A stretch of DNA of 64,000 bases from NCBI RefSeq assembly GCF_029894425.1, contig NZ_JARXYJ010000001.1, positions 1,984,001-2,048,000 on the forward strand, written 5' to 3'. The notes beneath the pieces are model-generated. The model worked only from the letters and a program-made list of their open reading frames with translations. It was not told the origin of the DNA and made no database searches. Positions 1-7,677 of this stretch are shown here, one piece after another. Position 1 is the stretch's first letter; each line of letters begins with the position of its first letter. The stretch is from Streptomyces sp. SAI-127. Its GTDB lineage: Bacteria > Actinomycetota > Actinomycetes > Streptomycetales > Streptomycetaceae. A program made the position numbers and the translations under genes.

Positions 1-336
1 GCTCACGGGCGCTGTCCTTCCTGAGGTGAGCGAGGGGCGCTCGGTGTACTCGAACGAGGTGATGGCCTGCCGGTCGATGACCGGTCGCCAGCGCGTGTGC
101 ACGAAGCTCTCGTGGGACTCGCTGCCGAGATAGGCGAGCAGGTCGTCCTGGCTGTCGAAGTCGACGGCCATGGTGTGGGTGAAGGTCCGGTCGCGGGTGC
201 TGACGTTCTCGCCGAGGACGAAGCCGCGCATGGCCGGGTACCGGTCCGGGAAGGTGCGCAGCTCGGCCAGCACGGACTCGCGCGTGGCCTGGTCGACCGA
301 GTCGGCGAAGCGGAAGGACAGGGTGTGTCGGATCAT
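1..336 (-). CDS. Dabb (stress-responsive A/B barrel) domain protein, 3' end outside window
   Basis: The reading frame starts at an ATG at 336 and stays open through base 1, so the C-terminus is missing; 112 residues are visible. The start resembles Dabb proteins: an opening MIRHTLSFRF strand, a long first helix, then the FTHTMAVDFDS segment and an HTRWRPVI end. Dabb proteins are small dimeric alpha/beta barrels; some are cyclases or dehydratases in aromatic metabolism, others have no known role. It follows the dioxygenase beta subunit by 21 bases and is probably co-transcribed with it, so it may act on the oxidation product. The family call is fairly secure; the reaction is unknown. Confidence 0.75.
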   Translation of the reverse strand, partial: MIRHTLSFRFADSVDQATRESVLAELRTFPDRYPAMRGFVLGENVSTRDRTFTHTMAVDFDSQDDLLAYLGSESHESFVHTRWRPVIDRQAITSFEYTERPSLTSGRTAPVS

Positions 337-357
337 CGGGTCACCATCCGTCGCCGG

Positions 358-882
358 TCAGAGGATGAAGCTGAGCCGGGCGCCTGCCGCCAGCGACTCG
401 TGGCCGAGGATCGAGCGCCGCAGCCGGAAACGCAGTCCGTCCTCGGTGGGCACCAGCACATGCTCGTACCAGCCGACGTAGGCGTCGAAGTGGCCGTCGC
501 GGGCGCGGTGCACCACGAAGGACGCCGCGACCCGGAAGGAGTCCTCCGTGTGCTCGGAGAGCCGCACGTTGGACACCAGCCGGTGGGTGCGCGAGTGCGG
601 GTTCTCGGCGTGCGCCTTGCGGGACTTCAGGCGCTTGACCCGGGCGCGGATCAGGTCCCAGTCGTCGTCGACGAAGGAACCGGTCTCGTGCGGCGACCAG
701 CCGGGGCGGTGGTCGGTCGTCGGGATCTCGTAGCGGGCGCCGGGCTCGAAGAGGGCCAGCCAGCCGTCGTAGTCCCAGTGATCGAGGATGTCCGCCTCGG
801 CGTAGAGGAAGTCCTCCACCTCCGGGCGGGTGATGACGCGCCCCTGGCACTGCACGGAGTGGGTGTTGGTGATCGTGGTCAT
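358..882 (-). CDS. Aromatic ring-hydroxylating dioxygenase, beta subunit
   Basis: A 174-residue protein of the ring-hydroxylating dioxygenase small-subunit (SnoaL/NTF2-like cone) fold. Typical features are the N-terminal VEDFLYAEADILD helix, the DYDGWLALFEPGARYEIP strand and the RTHRLVSNVRL core. These subunits carry no metal and support the alpha3beta3 assembly. Its start overlaps the alpha-subunit stop by four bases (ATGA type), so the two are translationally coupled at matching levels. Length is normal for the family. The substrate cannot be told from this subunit. Confidence 0.88.
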   Translation of the reverse strand: MTTITNTHSVQCQGRVITRPEVEDFLYAEADILDHWDYDGWLALFEPGARYEIPTTDHRPGWSPHETGSFVDDDWDLIRARVKRLKSRKAHAENPHSRTHRLVSNVRLSEHTEDSFRVAASFVVHRARDGHFDAYVGWYEHVLVPTEDGLRFRLRRSILGHESLAAGARLSFIL

Positions 883-2231
883 CGCATGTCCCTGCCTGCG
901 AGGAAGGACGCCGGGCGGTCGCCGTGGACCTGGAGGCCGTCATCGAGCCCGACGGCGTCGATCCAGTGCCGCCAGAAGCCCCGCATCGCACCTTCGTCGG
1001 TCGACCTGCCCTGTACGCCCTTGACCTCGTCGGCCATACCGCGTGACATGTCGCTGTAGTCCAGCTCGGGCACAGCGGTGCCGGCCGTGGCCTGGATGCC
1101 GCGCTGGACCGCCTCGTACGCCTCGATGTCGTCCGGTGTGGCGAGCCCGCCCGGGCCGACGAAGCTGACGACCGTCTTCATGCGCAGGGCGCGCGCGGCC
1201 GGGTCCTCGTCGCGCGGGACCAGCTGCCAGGCGCGTACGTCGGTCTGGTCGGGTGCCACCGGCTCCAACTGCCGGATCGACAGCCCCTCGATGTCGAACA
1301 GGAGCAGGTTCGGGAACACGAACAGGATGTGGCTCTCGTCGGCCACGTAGTGCGCCCGCTTCTCCCCCAGCCGCTCGGTCATCTCGGCCCGGTGCTGCTC
1401 GGTGCGCACCCGCTCGTCCTCGCCGAAGCGTGGCTCCCAGAGCATGCTGATGCGTCCGCCGTGCCCGGTCAGGACCAGCAGTCCGTGGCCGTTGCCGAGG
1501 TTGTACGCGTACTGGTTGTCGTCGGTGACGGCGAAGCCGCTCTCGCGCAGGTAGCCCACGAACGTGTTGTGGGTCGGCGCGAAGTGGTAGCCGTCCATCG
1601 CGTTCTCGACGGCGAGTTTCCAGTTGCCCCGCACGCTGTACTGCTGTGTGCCGGGCAGCGTGGTCATGCCGCCGGCGTGCTGCTGTTCGATCATCGTCAT
1701 GTAGTCGGCCGCTTCGCCGAGGTGTTCGAGCAGCGGCGGGACGTCGGGGTCGAACGCGACGAAGACGTATCCCTCGTGGATCTCCAGGCGCGGGACGCCG
1801 CGCAGGCCCATGGACGTCTTGAACTCGTCGCTCGACTCGTACGCGTCGGCGTCGGGGATGGCGGCGAGGTCACCGTTGTTGCGGAACGTCCAGGCGTGGT
1901 AGAAGCACTGGAACAGCCTGGTCGAGCCCTCGCTCTCGCGGCACAGCACCGTGCCGCGGTGGGGGCAGGAGTTCAGGAAGGCGTGCACCTCGCCGGCGGT
2001 GTCCCGGCAGAAGATCAGCGGTCGTCCGCCGAGGGTGCGGACCTTGAAGTCGTTGGGGTGGGGGATCTCGGTCTCGTGGCCGAGGTAGAGCCAGGTGTGT
2101 GTCCATACCCAGCCGCGTTCCCGGGTGAAGATCTCCGCGCTGCGGTAGGCCTCGCGGTTGACCCGGAAGGTGAGCCGGTCCCAGTCCTCGACGATCATCG
2201 GTGCTGGGACGGTCCGGGGGTTGCTTCCCAT
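879..2231 (-). CDS. Aromatic ring-hydroxylating dioxygenase, alpha subunit (Rieske)
   Basis: A 450-residue catalytic subunit of a two-subunit Rieske oxygenase. The Rieske [2Fe-2S] ligands are visible as C89-x-H91 and C109-x2-H112, and the mononuclear iron histidines as H216 and H221 in the DGYHFAPTH segment; Asp213 sits before them as in the family, where it bridges electron transfer. It should add O2 to an aromatic or heteroaromatic ring using electrons from the ferredoxin and reductase encoded divergently at 2438-3756. The 206-base gap between the two units holds two copies of the repeated element of this island. The substrate is unknown; benzoate/anthranilate-type oxygenases share this layout. 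Confidence 0.93.
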   Translation of the reverse strand: MGSNPRTVPAPMIVEDWDRLTFRVNREAYRSAEIFTRERGWVWTHTWLYLGHETEIPHPNDFKVRTLGGRPLIFCRDTAGEVHAFLNSCPHRGTVLCRESEGSTRLFQCFYHAWTFRNNGDLAAIPDADAYESSDEFKTSMGLRGVPRLEIHEGYVFVAFDPDVPPLLEHLGEAADYMTMIEQQHAGGMTTLPGTQQYSVRGNWKLAVENAMDGYHFAPTHNTFVGYLRESGFAVTDDNQYAYNLGNGHGLLVLTGHGGRISMLWEPRFGEDERVRTEQHRAEMTERLGEKRAHYVADESHILFVFPNLLLFDIEGLSIRQLEPVAPDQTDVRAWQLVPRDEDPAARALRMKTVVSFVGPGGLATPDDIEAYEAVQRGIQATAGTAVPELDYSDMSRGMADEVKGVQGRSTDEGAMRGFWRHWIDAVGLDDGLQVHGDRPASFLAGRDMR

Positions 2232-2273
2232 TACGGCGTATGCCTCTCACAAGTCCCGACCCGAGTGGCGTTC

Positions 2274-2407
2274 TGTGAGACGCCATCTCGTATGTCGCGC
2301 CAGCTTCCCTTAGCACGGGCGGCAGTGTCAAGCAATCGCCTGATGGTTGACACCCCGGGCCTGCACCGTCATCATCCATTCCACATTAGAAGACACCATC
2401 TCGCATT
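2274..2407. promoter_or_regulatory. Two copies of the island repeat between divergent Rieske and ferredoxin units
   Basis: Two matching sites lie at 2274-2294 and 2388-2407. Read on the minus strand they are ATACGAGATGGCGTCTCA and ATGCGAGATGGTGTCTTC, which agree over most positions. Each also has partial dyad symmetry (GAGA-N5-TCTC in the first). The sites flank both presumed promoters. The same core recurs before the operons at 8538, 19103, 21973/22046 and 25708, so a regulator of this island, perhaps the IclR protein at 3877, is the likely ligand. The repeat is seen directly; the regulator is inferred. Confidence 0.6.
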
Positions 2408-2437
2408 CCGTGCGACCGTGTGAAGGGCAAGAAGCCC

Positions 2438-2761
2438 GTGCCGTATGTCATCACTCAGGCATGCCTCGACGTCATGGACAAGTCGTGCATGGAGGAGTGC
2501 CCGGCCGACTGCATCTACGAGGGCGACCGGATGCTCTACATCCAGCCCGACGAATGCGTCGAGTGCGGGCGCTGCGAACCCGTCTGCCCGCAGATCTCGA
2601 TCTTCCACCACGAGGACCTGCCGGCCGAGGCCGAGCAGTCCCAGCGCGTCAACGCCGAGTTCTTCACCCTCGAGATCGCCGGAGCCGAACCGCTCGGGTC
2701 GCCCGGCGGCGCACGCAAGGTCGGCAGGGTCGGCCGCGACCACCCCGAGGTGGGAGCGTGA
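2438..2761 (+). CDS. Ferredoxin with two Fe-S cluster motifs (FdxA-like, 7Fe/8Fe type)
   Basis: A 107-residue ferredoxin. From a GTG at 2438 the protein begins VPYVITQAC, matching the usual start of this family; a GTG at 2420 would add six residues and cannot be excluded. Eight cysteines fall at about 9, 17, 21, 25, 40, 43, 46 and 50; the C-x7-C-x3-C-x3-C spacing of the first group is that of 3Fe-4S/4Fe-4S FdxA proteins. It overlaps the reductase start (GTGA at 2758-2761) and should carry electrons to the Rieske oxygenase. Most two-subunit Rieske enzymes use a [2Fe-2S] ferredoxin, so this type is a mild oddity. Confidence 0.85.
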   Translation: MPYVITQACLDVMDKSCMEECPADCIYEGDRMLYIQPDECVECGRCEPVCPQISIFHHEDLPAEAEQSQRVNAEFFTLEIAGAEPLGSPGGARKVGRVGRDHPEVGA

Positions 2762-3756
2762 GCGGCTTGCCGGCCACCACGGGCGCCGGCCCCGACGTGT
2801 CCGTCGACCTACTGATCATCGGTGCCGGTCCGACGGGGCTGTACGGCGCGTACTACGCCGGCTTCCGCGGCATGAGCGTCGCGGTCGCGGACGCCCTGCC
2901 CGAGGTGGGCGGGCAGATCACCGCGCTGTACCCCGAGAAGCTCATCCACGACGTGGCCGGCTTTCCCGCCGTCCGCGGCCAGGACCTGGTGGACCGGCTG
3001 GCCGAGCAGGCCGGACAGTCGAACCCGACGTACCTGCTCGGGCACGGGGTCACCGACCTCGACGACGCGGGTGAGCACATCGTCGCCACGACCGACGCCG
3101 GCACGCGAATCACCGCGGGGGCGGTGCTGGTGTGCGGCGGGATCGGGAACTTCGTGCCCCGCGAGCTCCCTGTGGGCTCCGACTACCTGGGCCGCGGACT
3201 GCGGTACTTCGTGCCCCGGCTGGACGAACTCACCGGACAGGACGTCGTGGTCGTCGGCGGCGGGGACTCGGCGCTGGACTGGGCGCTGTCGCTGGAGCCG
3301 ATCGCCTCGTCGGTGACGGTGGTGCACCGGCGTACGCGGTTCCGGGCCCACGAACGCACCGTCGAGCAGGTGCAGGCATCCTCAGTGCGCGTCCTGACGC
3401 CCTACGAGGTCGAGAAGATCTCCGGCGACGGGTCGGTGTCGGAGGTCGTGGTCGCGTCGGACGGCGACCGCATCAGCCTGTCCGCCCAGTCCGTCGTCGC
3501 CGCGCTCGGCTTCATCGCCGACCTCGGGCCGATCGAGCGGTGGGGGCTGGAGCTGCGCCGTCGGCGCATCCTCGTCGACCGCACGATGCGCACGAGCCGG
3601 GAGCGCGTCTTCGCGGCCGGCGACATCGCCGACCACGACGGCAAGGTCAGCCTCATCTCGATCGGCTTCGGCGAGGCCGCTCTGGCCGTCAACCACATCG
3701 CCTCCCTGCTCGACTCGGCCCGCTCCCTCACGCCGGGGCACTCCTCCGATGCGTGA
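2758..3756 (+). CDS. Ferredoxin-NAD(P)+ reductase, thioredoxin-reductase-like
   Basis: A 332-residue FAD enzyme. It has the FAD-binding GAGPTG near the N-terminus, a second dinucleotide motif VVVGGGDSALDWAL in the middle for NAD(P)H, and the C-terminal FAAGDIADHDGKVSLISIGFGEA segment of type-2 ferredoxin reductases. The frame is open far upstream, but the GTG at 2758 gives a normal N-terminus and overlaps the ferredoxin stop. It should pass electrons from NAD(P)H to the upstream ferredoxin and so to the Rieske dioxygenase encoded divergently. Confidence 0.88.
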   Translation: MSGLPATTGAGPDVSVDLLIIGAGPTGLYGAYYAGFRGMSVAVADALPEVGGQITALYPEKLIHDVAGFPAVRGQDLVDRLAEQAGQSNPTYLLGHGVTDLDDAGEHIVATTDAGTRITAGAVLVCGGIGNFVPRELPVGSDYLGRGLRYFVPRLDELTGQDVVVVGGGDSALDWALSLEPIASSVTVVHRRTRFRAHERTVEQVQASSVRVLTPYEVEKISGDGSVSEVVVASDGDRISLSAQSVVAALGFIADLGPIERWGLELRRRRILVDRTMRTSRERVFAAGDIADHDGKVSLISIGFGEAALAVNHIASLLDSARSLTPGHSSDA

Positions 3757-3876
3757 GGGCCTGGCACACGTCATCTCTTCCCGCACATTTACACGGCTCT
3801 CACCGTTACGCTATCCAATACGGCGTTCCACGCGACGTCTTACCACTTTACTAAGTACGCGACAGGAGCAGGATTC

Positions 3877-4674
3877 ATGGCCACGAAGGCGCAGCCCGGC
3901 ACCGGCGAGCAAGGGGCTCCCGACACGACCGCGCCGACGATCCAGACGGTGCAGCGTGCGGCGCTGATCCTCGGCTCGTTCACGGTCGGCAAGCCGCACA
4001 TGAGTCTCAACGAGATCACCGCGCGGCTCGGGGCGAGCAAGGCGACCGCGCACCGCTACACGAAGGCGCTGCGGGCGGCGAACCTGCTGCGCTACGACGA
4101 GCGCACCTCGCTGTACTCCCTCGGCCCCCAGGTGCTCACGCTCGCGACGGCAGCACGGGCCGGCCTGCCGATCGTCGCCGCCGCCGAGCCGTACATGGAG
4201 GAGCTGGTCCGGCGCATCGACGAGACGATCGTACTGTCGGTCTGGGACGGCGAGTCGCCGACCGTGGTGCGTTCGGTGGACAACACCGACCACATGGTGC
4301 GGATCAGCGTCCGGGTCGGCTCGCGTCTCGACCTCACCTCCTCGGCACAGGGACGGATCTTCCTCACGTTCCTGCCCCCGGACCAGGTACCGGCGCTGCC
4401 GCGCTCGGTCCTCAAGTCCTCCGAGCTCACCGAGGAGCTCGAGGCCATCCGGCAGCACGGGCTGTCGGTCAACTCCCCCGCTGTCAACGGGGTCCGCACC
4501 ATCGCGGCGCCGATCTTCGAGGGCGACAAGATCAGCGGAACGCTCGCTGTCGTCGGCACGACGGCGACCGTCCCCGACGACGTCAAGTCGCCGATGGCGC
4601 AGGCACTGCTGGAGACCGCCCGCGCGCTGTCGCAGCGACTGGGCACCTCGGACGGCACACCCAACGGGGGCTGA
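3877..4674 (+). CDS. IclR family transcriptional regulator
   Basis: A 265-residue regulator with the usual IclR plan: an N-terminal winged helix (TVQRAALILGSF, then the LGASKATAHRYTKAL recognition region) and a C-terminal GAF-like effector domain ending with the IAAPIFEGDKISGTLAVVG strand. The start is an ATG with GGAGCAGGA upstream. It lies 120 bases after the ferredoxin reductase in the same direction and ends at a strong terminator. It is one candidate for the protein that binds the repeated element of this island; the PucR-type protein at 19320 is the other. Confidence 0.9.
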   Translation: MATKAQPGTGEQGAPDTTAPTIQTVQRAALILGSFTVGKPHMSLNEITARLGASKATAHRYTKALRAANLLRYDERTSLYSLGPQVLTLATAARAGLPIVAAAEPYMEELVRRIDETIVLSVWDGESPTVVRSVDNTDHMVRISVRVGSRLDLTSSAQGRIFLTFLPPDQVPALPRSVLKSSELTEELEAIRQHGLSVNSPAVNGVRTIAAPIFEGDKISGTLAVVGTTATVPDDVKSPMAQALLETARALSQRLGTSDGTPNGG

Positions 4675-4694
4675 CCCACGTACCGGGACGACGG

Positions 4695-4722
4695 CCGGCC
4701 CACCGCAAAGGCGGTGGGCCGG
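4695..4722 (+). terminator. Hairpin terminator after the IclR gene
   Basis: A perfect 12-bp stem, CCGGCCCACCGC with GCGGTGGGCCGG, closes a four-base AAAG loop 21 bases after the IclR stop. There is no T-tract, as is common in actinobacteria. Confidence 0.75.
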
Positions 4723-4877
4723 CGGTCGTGACCTGCGCATCACCCCTCCACGGCATCGCGGTGAGCGTCATGCCGGACTCGGCGGCGCCGATGCCGAGGA
4801 GGGCCTGATCGGCTTCTGGCGGCCGTGCCGCCGGGGCCCCGTGCCGGCCGAAACCGTCGTCGCAGGCGTCCCTGAAT

Positions 4878-5288
4878 TCAGGCCGCCCTCTCGGTTCCGT
4901 TCGTTCTCCCTTCGCGGTGGATGGGCCTGCCCGAGTCGGTCAGCGGGATCCCCGTCCCACCGTGCCGGGCCGCGATGATCTCTGCCGCGATGGAGACGGC
5001 GGTCTCCTCGGACGTACGGGCCCCGAGATCGAGGCCGATCGGGGACCGCAGCCGCGACAGCTCGTTGCGCCGGTCGAGTCCACGGCGGTCACGTGCGGCG
5101 GCGGGGACGGAGATCTTCCCCGCGCCCCGGGCAGCGTGGAAACCGCCCGCCGAGCCCACCGTGATCACCACCTCGGGCACCTGCTCCAGCAGGGCGTCGG
5201 CCGCTTCATACGGAGGCCTCCCGGCAGGTGACTCGGCCGGCGACGGACGTGGCGGGACGTGGTTGAGCAAGTCGGTCCGTCCGGGCAC
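4878..5288 (-). pseudogene. Remnant of an XdhC-type molybdenum hydroxylase maturation gene
   Basis: The last ~55 residues (about 4878-5060) match the C-terminal end of XdhC/CoxF proteins, which insert the sulfurated molybdenum cofactor into xanthine-dehydrogenase-type enzymes: RLRSPIGLDLGARTSEETAV followed by SIAAEIIAARHGG and a closing PIH. A full XdhC is about 250-380 residues, and the upstream part of this frame does not look like its N-terminal or Rossmann portion. I read it as a truncated relic at the end of the 8538-5332 operon. No molybdenum hydroxylase is visible in the window, so an earlier form of the pathway may have had one. Confidence 0.6.
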
Positions 5289-5331
5289 CGGTTACCGCAC
5301 GACCCGGTGCGTCAGGAAGCCGGTCCTTCGG

Positions 5332-5688
5332 TCAGGGAAGCAGGTCGGCCCTCGGCGGGACGAAGAAGTCGATGTTCACGCAGGGAGCCTCCGTCGGCTC
5401 CACGTAGTGCTCACTGCCGCGGGGAACCAGCAGGAACGACCCCGCACGCATGTCGTGCGCGACACCGTCCACGTAGTAGTTCGCACGCCCCTCGGCGATA
5501 TGGACCAGCTGGTCGAACTCCTCGTGCCGGTGCGGGTTGAGCGTCATGCCAACGTCGAGTTCGTGGTGGCAGATCATCATCTCGTCCGTCGCGTACACAC
5601 GACGGCGTACCCCCGGCCGCACCTGGGTCACCGGCAGCTCGTCCCAGTTGAGGACGGTGCTGAACAGCGCTGCGTTGCGTGTGGTCAC
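5332..5688 (-). CDS. Small single-domain cupin protein
   Basis: A 118-residue cupin starting at a GTG at 5688 that overlaps the aldolase stop (GTGA), with AGAGGAGAA as ribosome site. The first cupin motif is clear: HHELDVGMTLNPHRHEEFDQ gives the metal ligands H-x-H and E. The second is weaker (RAGSFLLVPRGSEHYV). Such proteins are isomerases, dioxygenases or ligand sensors. Being last in an FAH hydrolase / amidohydrolase / aldolase operon suggests an enzyme step in ring-fragment breakdown, but the reaction is unknown. Confidence 0.8.
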   Translation of the reverse strand: MTTRNAALFSTVLNWDELPVTQVRPGVRRRVYATDEMMICHHELDVGMTLNPHRHEEFDQLVHIAEGRANYYVDGVAHDMRAGSFLLVPRGSEHYVEPTEAPCVNIDFFVPPRADLLP

Positions 5689-6458
5689 TGGTTCTCCTCT
5701 CCTGCGGCCACCCGCAGGGCGGCCGCCAACATCTGCAGGTCCGAGCCGACGACCAGGTAGTCGGCGTCGCTCAGGCCCAGGTCGGCTGCGGCGCCCCGGG
5801 CCGGTGCCCAGCCGCCGAACGCCACCCCTGTGGAGCGGGCGGCCTCGCGCACCCGGTCCACCGCGGCGCGCAGCACCGCGGGGTCGGCCGGCAGGCCCAG
5901 GTCGACCGCGAGGTCGGTGCTGCCGACGAAGCACACGTCGAGAGGGGCGAGCAGATCCGGCAGAGGATCGGTGCGCGCGGTCTCGATCTGGCCCACCAGC
6001 ACCGGTGGGTCGTCCCGCTCGGCGCGCAGGAAGGCGGCCAGCGGGAGCGCGCCGAAGCGGGCGGCCCTGTTGGCCAGGCTGACCGAACGGCGGCCGGCCG
6101 GCGCGAACCGGGTCGCCGCCGCGAGTGCCTCGGCCTGGGCGACGCGGGTGAGCATGGACAGCTGGATGCCCGCCGCCCCGGCCTCCAGCAGCCGGTTGAC
6201 GGCGGCGGTGTCCACCTCGGGCACGCGGACCAGGGCCGGCAGGCCGCACGCGTGCGCGTGCCGCACCAGGTCGACGGCGTTCTGCTCGGTGAGGGCGGAG
6301 TGTTCGAGGTCGACGACCACGAACGCGAACCCGGCCGCCTCGGCCAGTTCCACCACGTCGGGCGACGCCAGCTTGACGAACGTACCGACGGCGGGTCGCC
6401 CCGTGGTCAGGGCCGCGCGCAGCCGACGCCGCAGCGGATGGACGTCACCGACGCTCAT
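5685..6458 (-). CDS. HpcH/HpaI family aldolase
   Basis: A 257-residue class II aldolase of the HpcH/HpaI family, which cleaves 4-hydroxy-2-oxo acids to pyruvate (or a related oxo acid) and an aldehyde, often as the last step of meta-cleavage pathways. Visible landmarks are FVVVDLEHSALTE (metal-proximal E and H), the LVRVPEVD strand, GAAGIQLSML and GQIETA. It is the usual length. It sits 28 bases after the amidohydrolase and is coupled to the cupin. The context fits cleavage of a ring-derived oxo acid. Confidence 0.88.
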   Translation of the reverse strand: MSVGDVHPLRRRLRAALTTGRPAVGTFVKLASPDVVELAEAAGFAFVVVDLEHSALTEQNAVDLVRHAHACGLPALVRVPEVDTAAVNRLLEAGAAGIQLSMLTRVAQAEALAAATRFAPAGRRSVSLANRAARFGALPLAAFLRAERDDPPVLVGQIETARTDPLPDLLAPLDVCFVGSTDLAVDLGLPADPAVLRAAVDRVREAARSTGVAFGGWAPARGAAADLGLSDADYLVVGSDLQMLAAALRVAAGEENQ

Positions 6459-6486
6459 CGCGTCCTTCCCGGGACGGGCGGGCGTC

Positions 6487-7650
6487 TCATGCCGCCGGCA
6501 GACCGCGCCACGGCACGATGTCGACCTCGGCGCCGGCGTGCAGTACGACGGTCGGCTCCAGGCGCGGCGCGACGATCGTGTTGCCCGCGGCGTCGGGCAG
6601 GGTGACCTCGTCGGTCCAGTCGACGACCGTGACGTCGGCCCGTCCGCCGACCTCCAGGCGGCCGTAGCCCTCGGTGTCGAGCCCGAGCAGCCGCGCCGGG
6701 GCGACGGTGGCCCGCCGGATGCACTCCTCCAGCGGCGCGCCGAGCGCGACCAGCTTGGAGACGCTGGTGAGCAGGTCGAACACCGGGCCGCGCCAGTTGC
6801 GGGCGCTGGTGTCGGAGCTGAGGATGTCGGGCAGGAATCCGTCGGCGATCGCCCGGCGCGCCACCTCGAAGCTGAGGTTGCTCTTGCCGTGGGCGGAGTC
6901 GAACAGCACGCCGCGCTCGCGGGCCGCCATGACCGCCGGGTGCACCTGGTCGCCGTCGAGGATGCCGTTCGGCTTCCCGGTGTAGCAGTGCGCCACGATG
7001 TCGCCGGGGCGCAGGTAGTCCAGCACGACGGGCACCGGCTCCTCGGTCTCGCCGATGTGCACCATCAGCGGGAGGCGGGCCTGCTCGGCCAGCGCCACGG
7101 ACTTCTTCAGCAGCGACTCCCAGTTCTCGCCTACGACGTCCTCGGACAGCCGGATCTTGAAGCCGCGCACGATGTCGGGGTGGGCCTCGGCGGTCGCGAG
7201 CGCGTCCTCCGGGACCAGGGTGTCGGGGTTGAGCAGCTCGCCGAACCTGAAGTCGATCAGACCGAGCACCGAGACGTTGAGGAAGTTGACGATGCGCAGC
7301 GGGTTCGCCTCGACCACCAGCTTGCGGAAGGCCGCGAAGGTCGAGGCGCCGGCCGTGCCGGCGTCCGCCGCCGCGACGACGCCGCGCCGCAGGTGGGCCT
7401 CCTCGGCGGGGGCGCCGACCGCGGAGACGTACTGGAAGATGTGGGTGTGGCCCTCGACGAGGCCCGGCAGCACGGTGGAGCCGGTGACGTCGATCGTGCG
7501 GGTCGCGCCCGCCGCCAGCCCTTCCCCGATCGCGGCGATGCGGTCACCGGTGACCGCCACGTCGAGCCGGGCGTGGGTGCCCGACGCCGGATCGATGACG
7601 GTGCCGCCGGCCAGGACGAGGTCGTAGGACGGCGTGGAGGAGATGGGCAT
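6487..7650 (-). CDS. Amidohydrolase/deacetylase family metallohydrolase
   Basis: A 387-residue dihydroorotase-like amidohydrolase. The binuclear metal ligands can be picked out: H68-T-H70, a probable carboxylated lysine K165 (GFKIRLS), H198 (MVHIGE), H221 (AHCYTG) and the catalytic D280 (LSSDTS). The layout matches the amidohydrolase/deacetylase subgroup that opens cyclic amides or removes acyl groups from nitrogen. With the FAH hydrolase upstream and the aldolase downstream it probably hydrolyses an amide or lactam formed from the island's substrate, which would point to a nitrogen-containing ring. The substrate is inferred only. Confidence 0.85.
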   Translation of the reverse strand: MPISSTPSYDLVLAGGTVIDPASGTHARLDVAVTGDRIAAIGEGLAAGATRTIDVTGSTVLPGLVEGHTHIFQYVSAVGAPAEEAHLRRGVVAAADAGTAGASTFAAFRKLVVEANPLRIVNFLNVSVLGLIDFRFGELLNPDTLVPEDALATAEAHPDIVRGFKIRLSEDVVGENWESLLKKSVALAEQARLPLMVHIGETEEPVPVVLDYLRPGDIVAHCYTGKPNGILDGDQVHPAVMAARERGVLFDSAHGKSNLSFEVARRAIADGFLPDILSSDTSARNWRGPVFDLLTSVSKLVALGAPLEECIRRATVAPARLLGLDTEGYGRLEVGGRADVTVVDWTDEVTLPDAAGNTIVAPRLEPTVVLHAGAEVDIVPWRGLPAA

Positions 7651-7677
7651 CGGTATGGGCTCCAGGGTGAGAGGTGG

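Noticed and set aside
2347..2757. Upstream extension of the ferredoxin reductase frame
   Set aside because: The extra residues run through the ferredoxin gene in another frame and have no homology; the GTG at 2758 gives a normal N-terminus.
3790..3860. A copy of the island repeat before the IclR gene
   Set aside because: Sequences such as CGCGACGTCTTACC only weakly resemble the core, so autoregulation through this element is not claimed.
4583..4877. Possible short gene between the IclR terminator and the XdhC remnant
   Set aside because: Only short frames without homology; apart from the terminator I see nothing supportable here.
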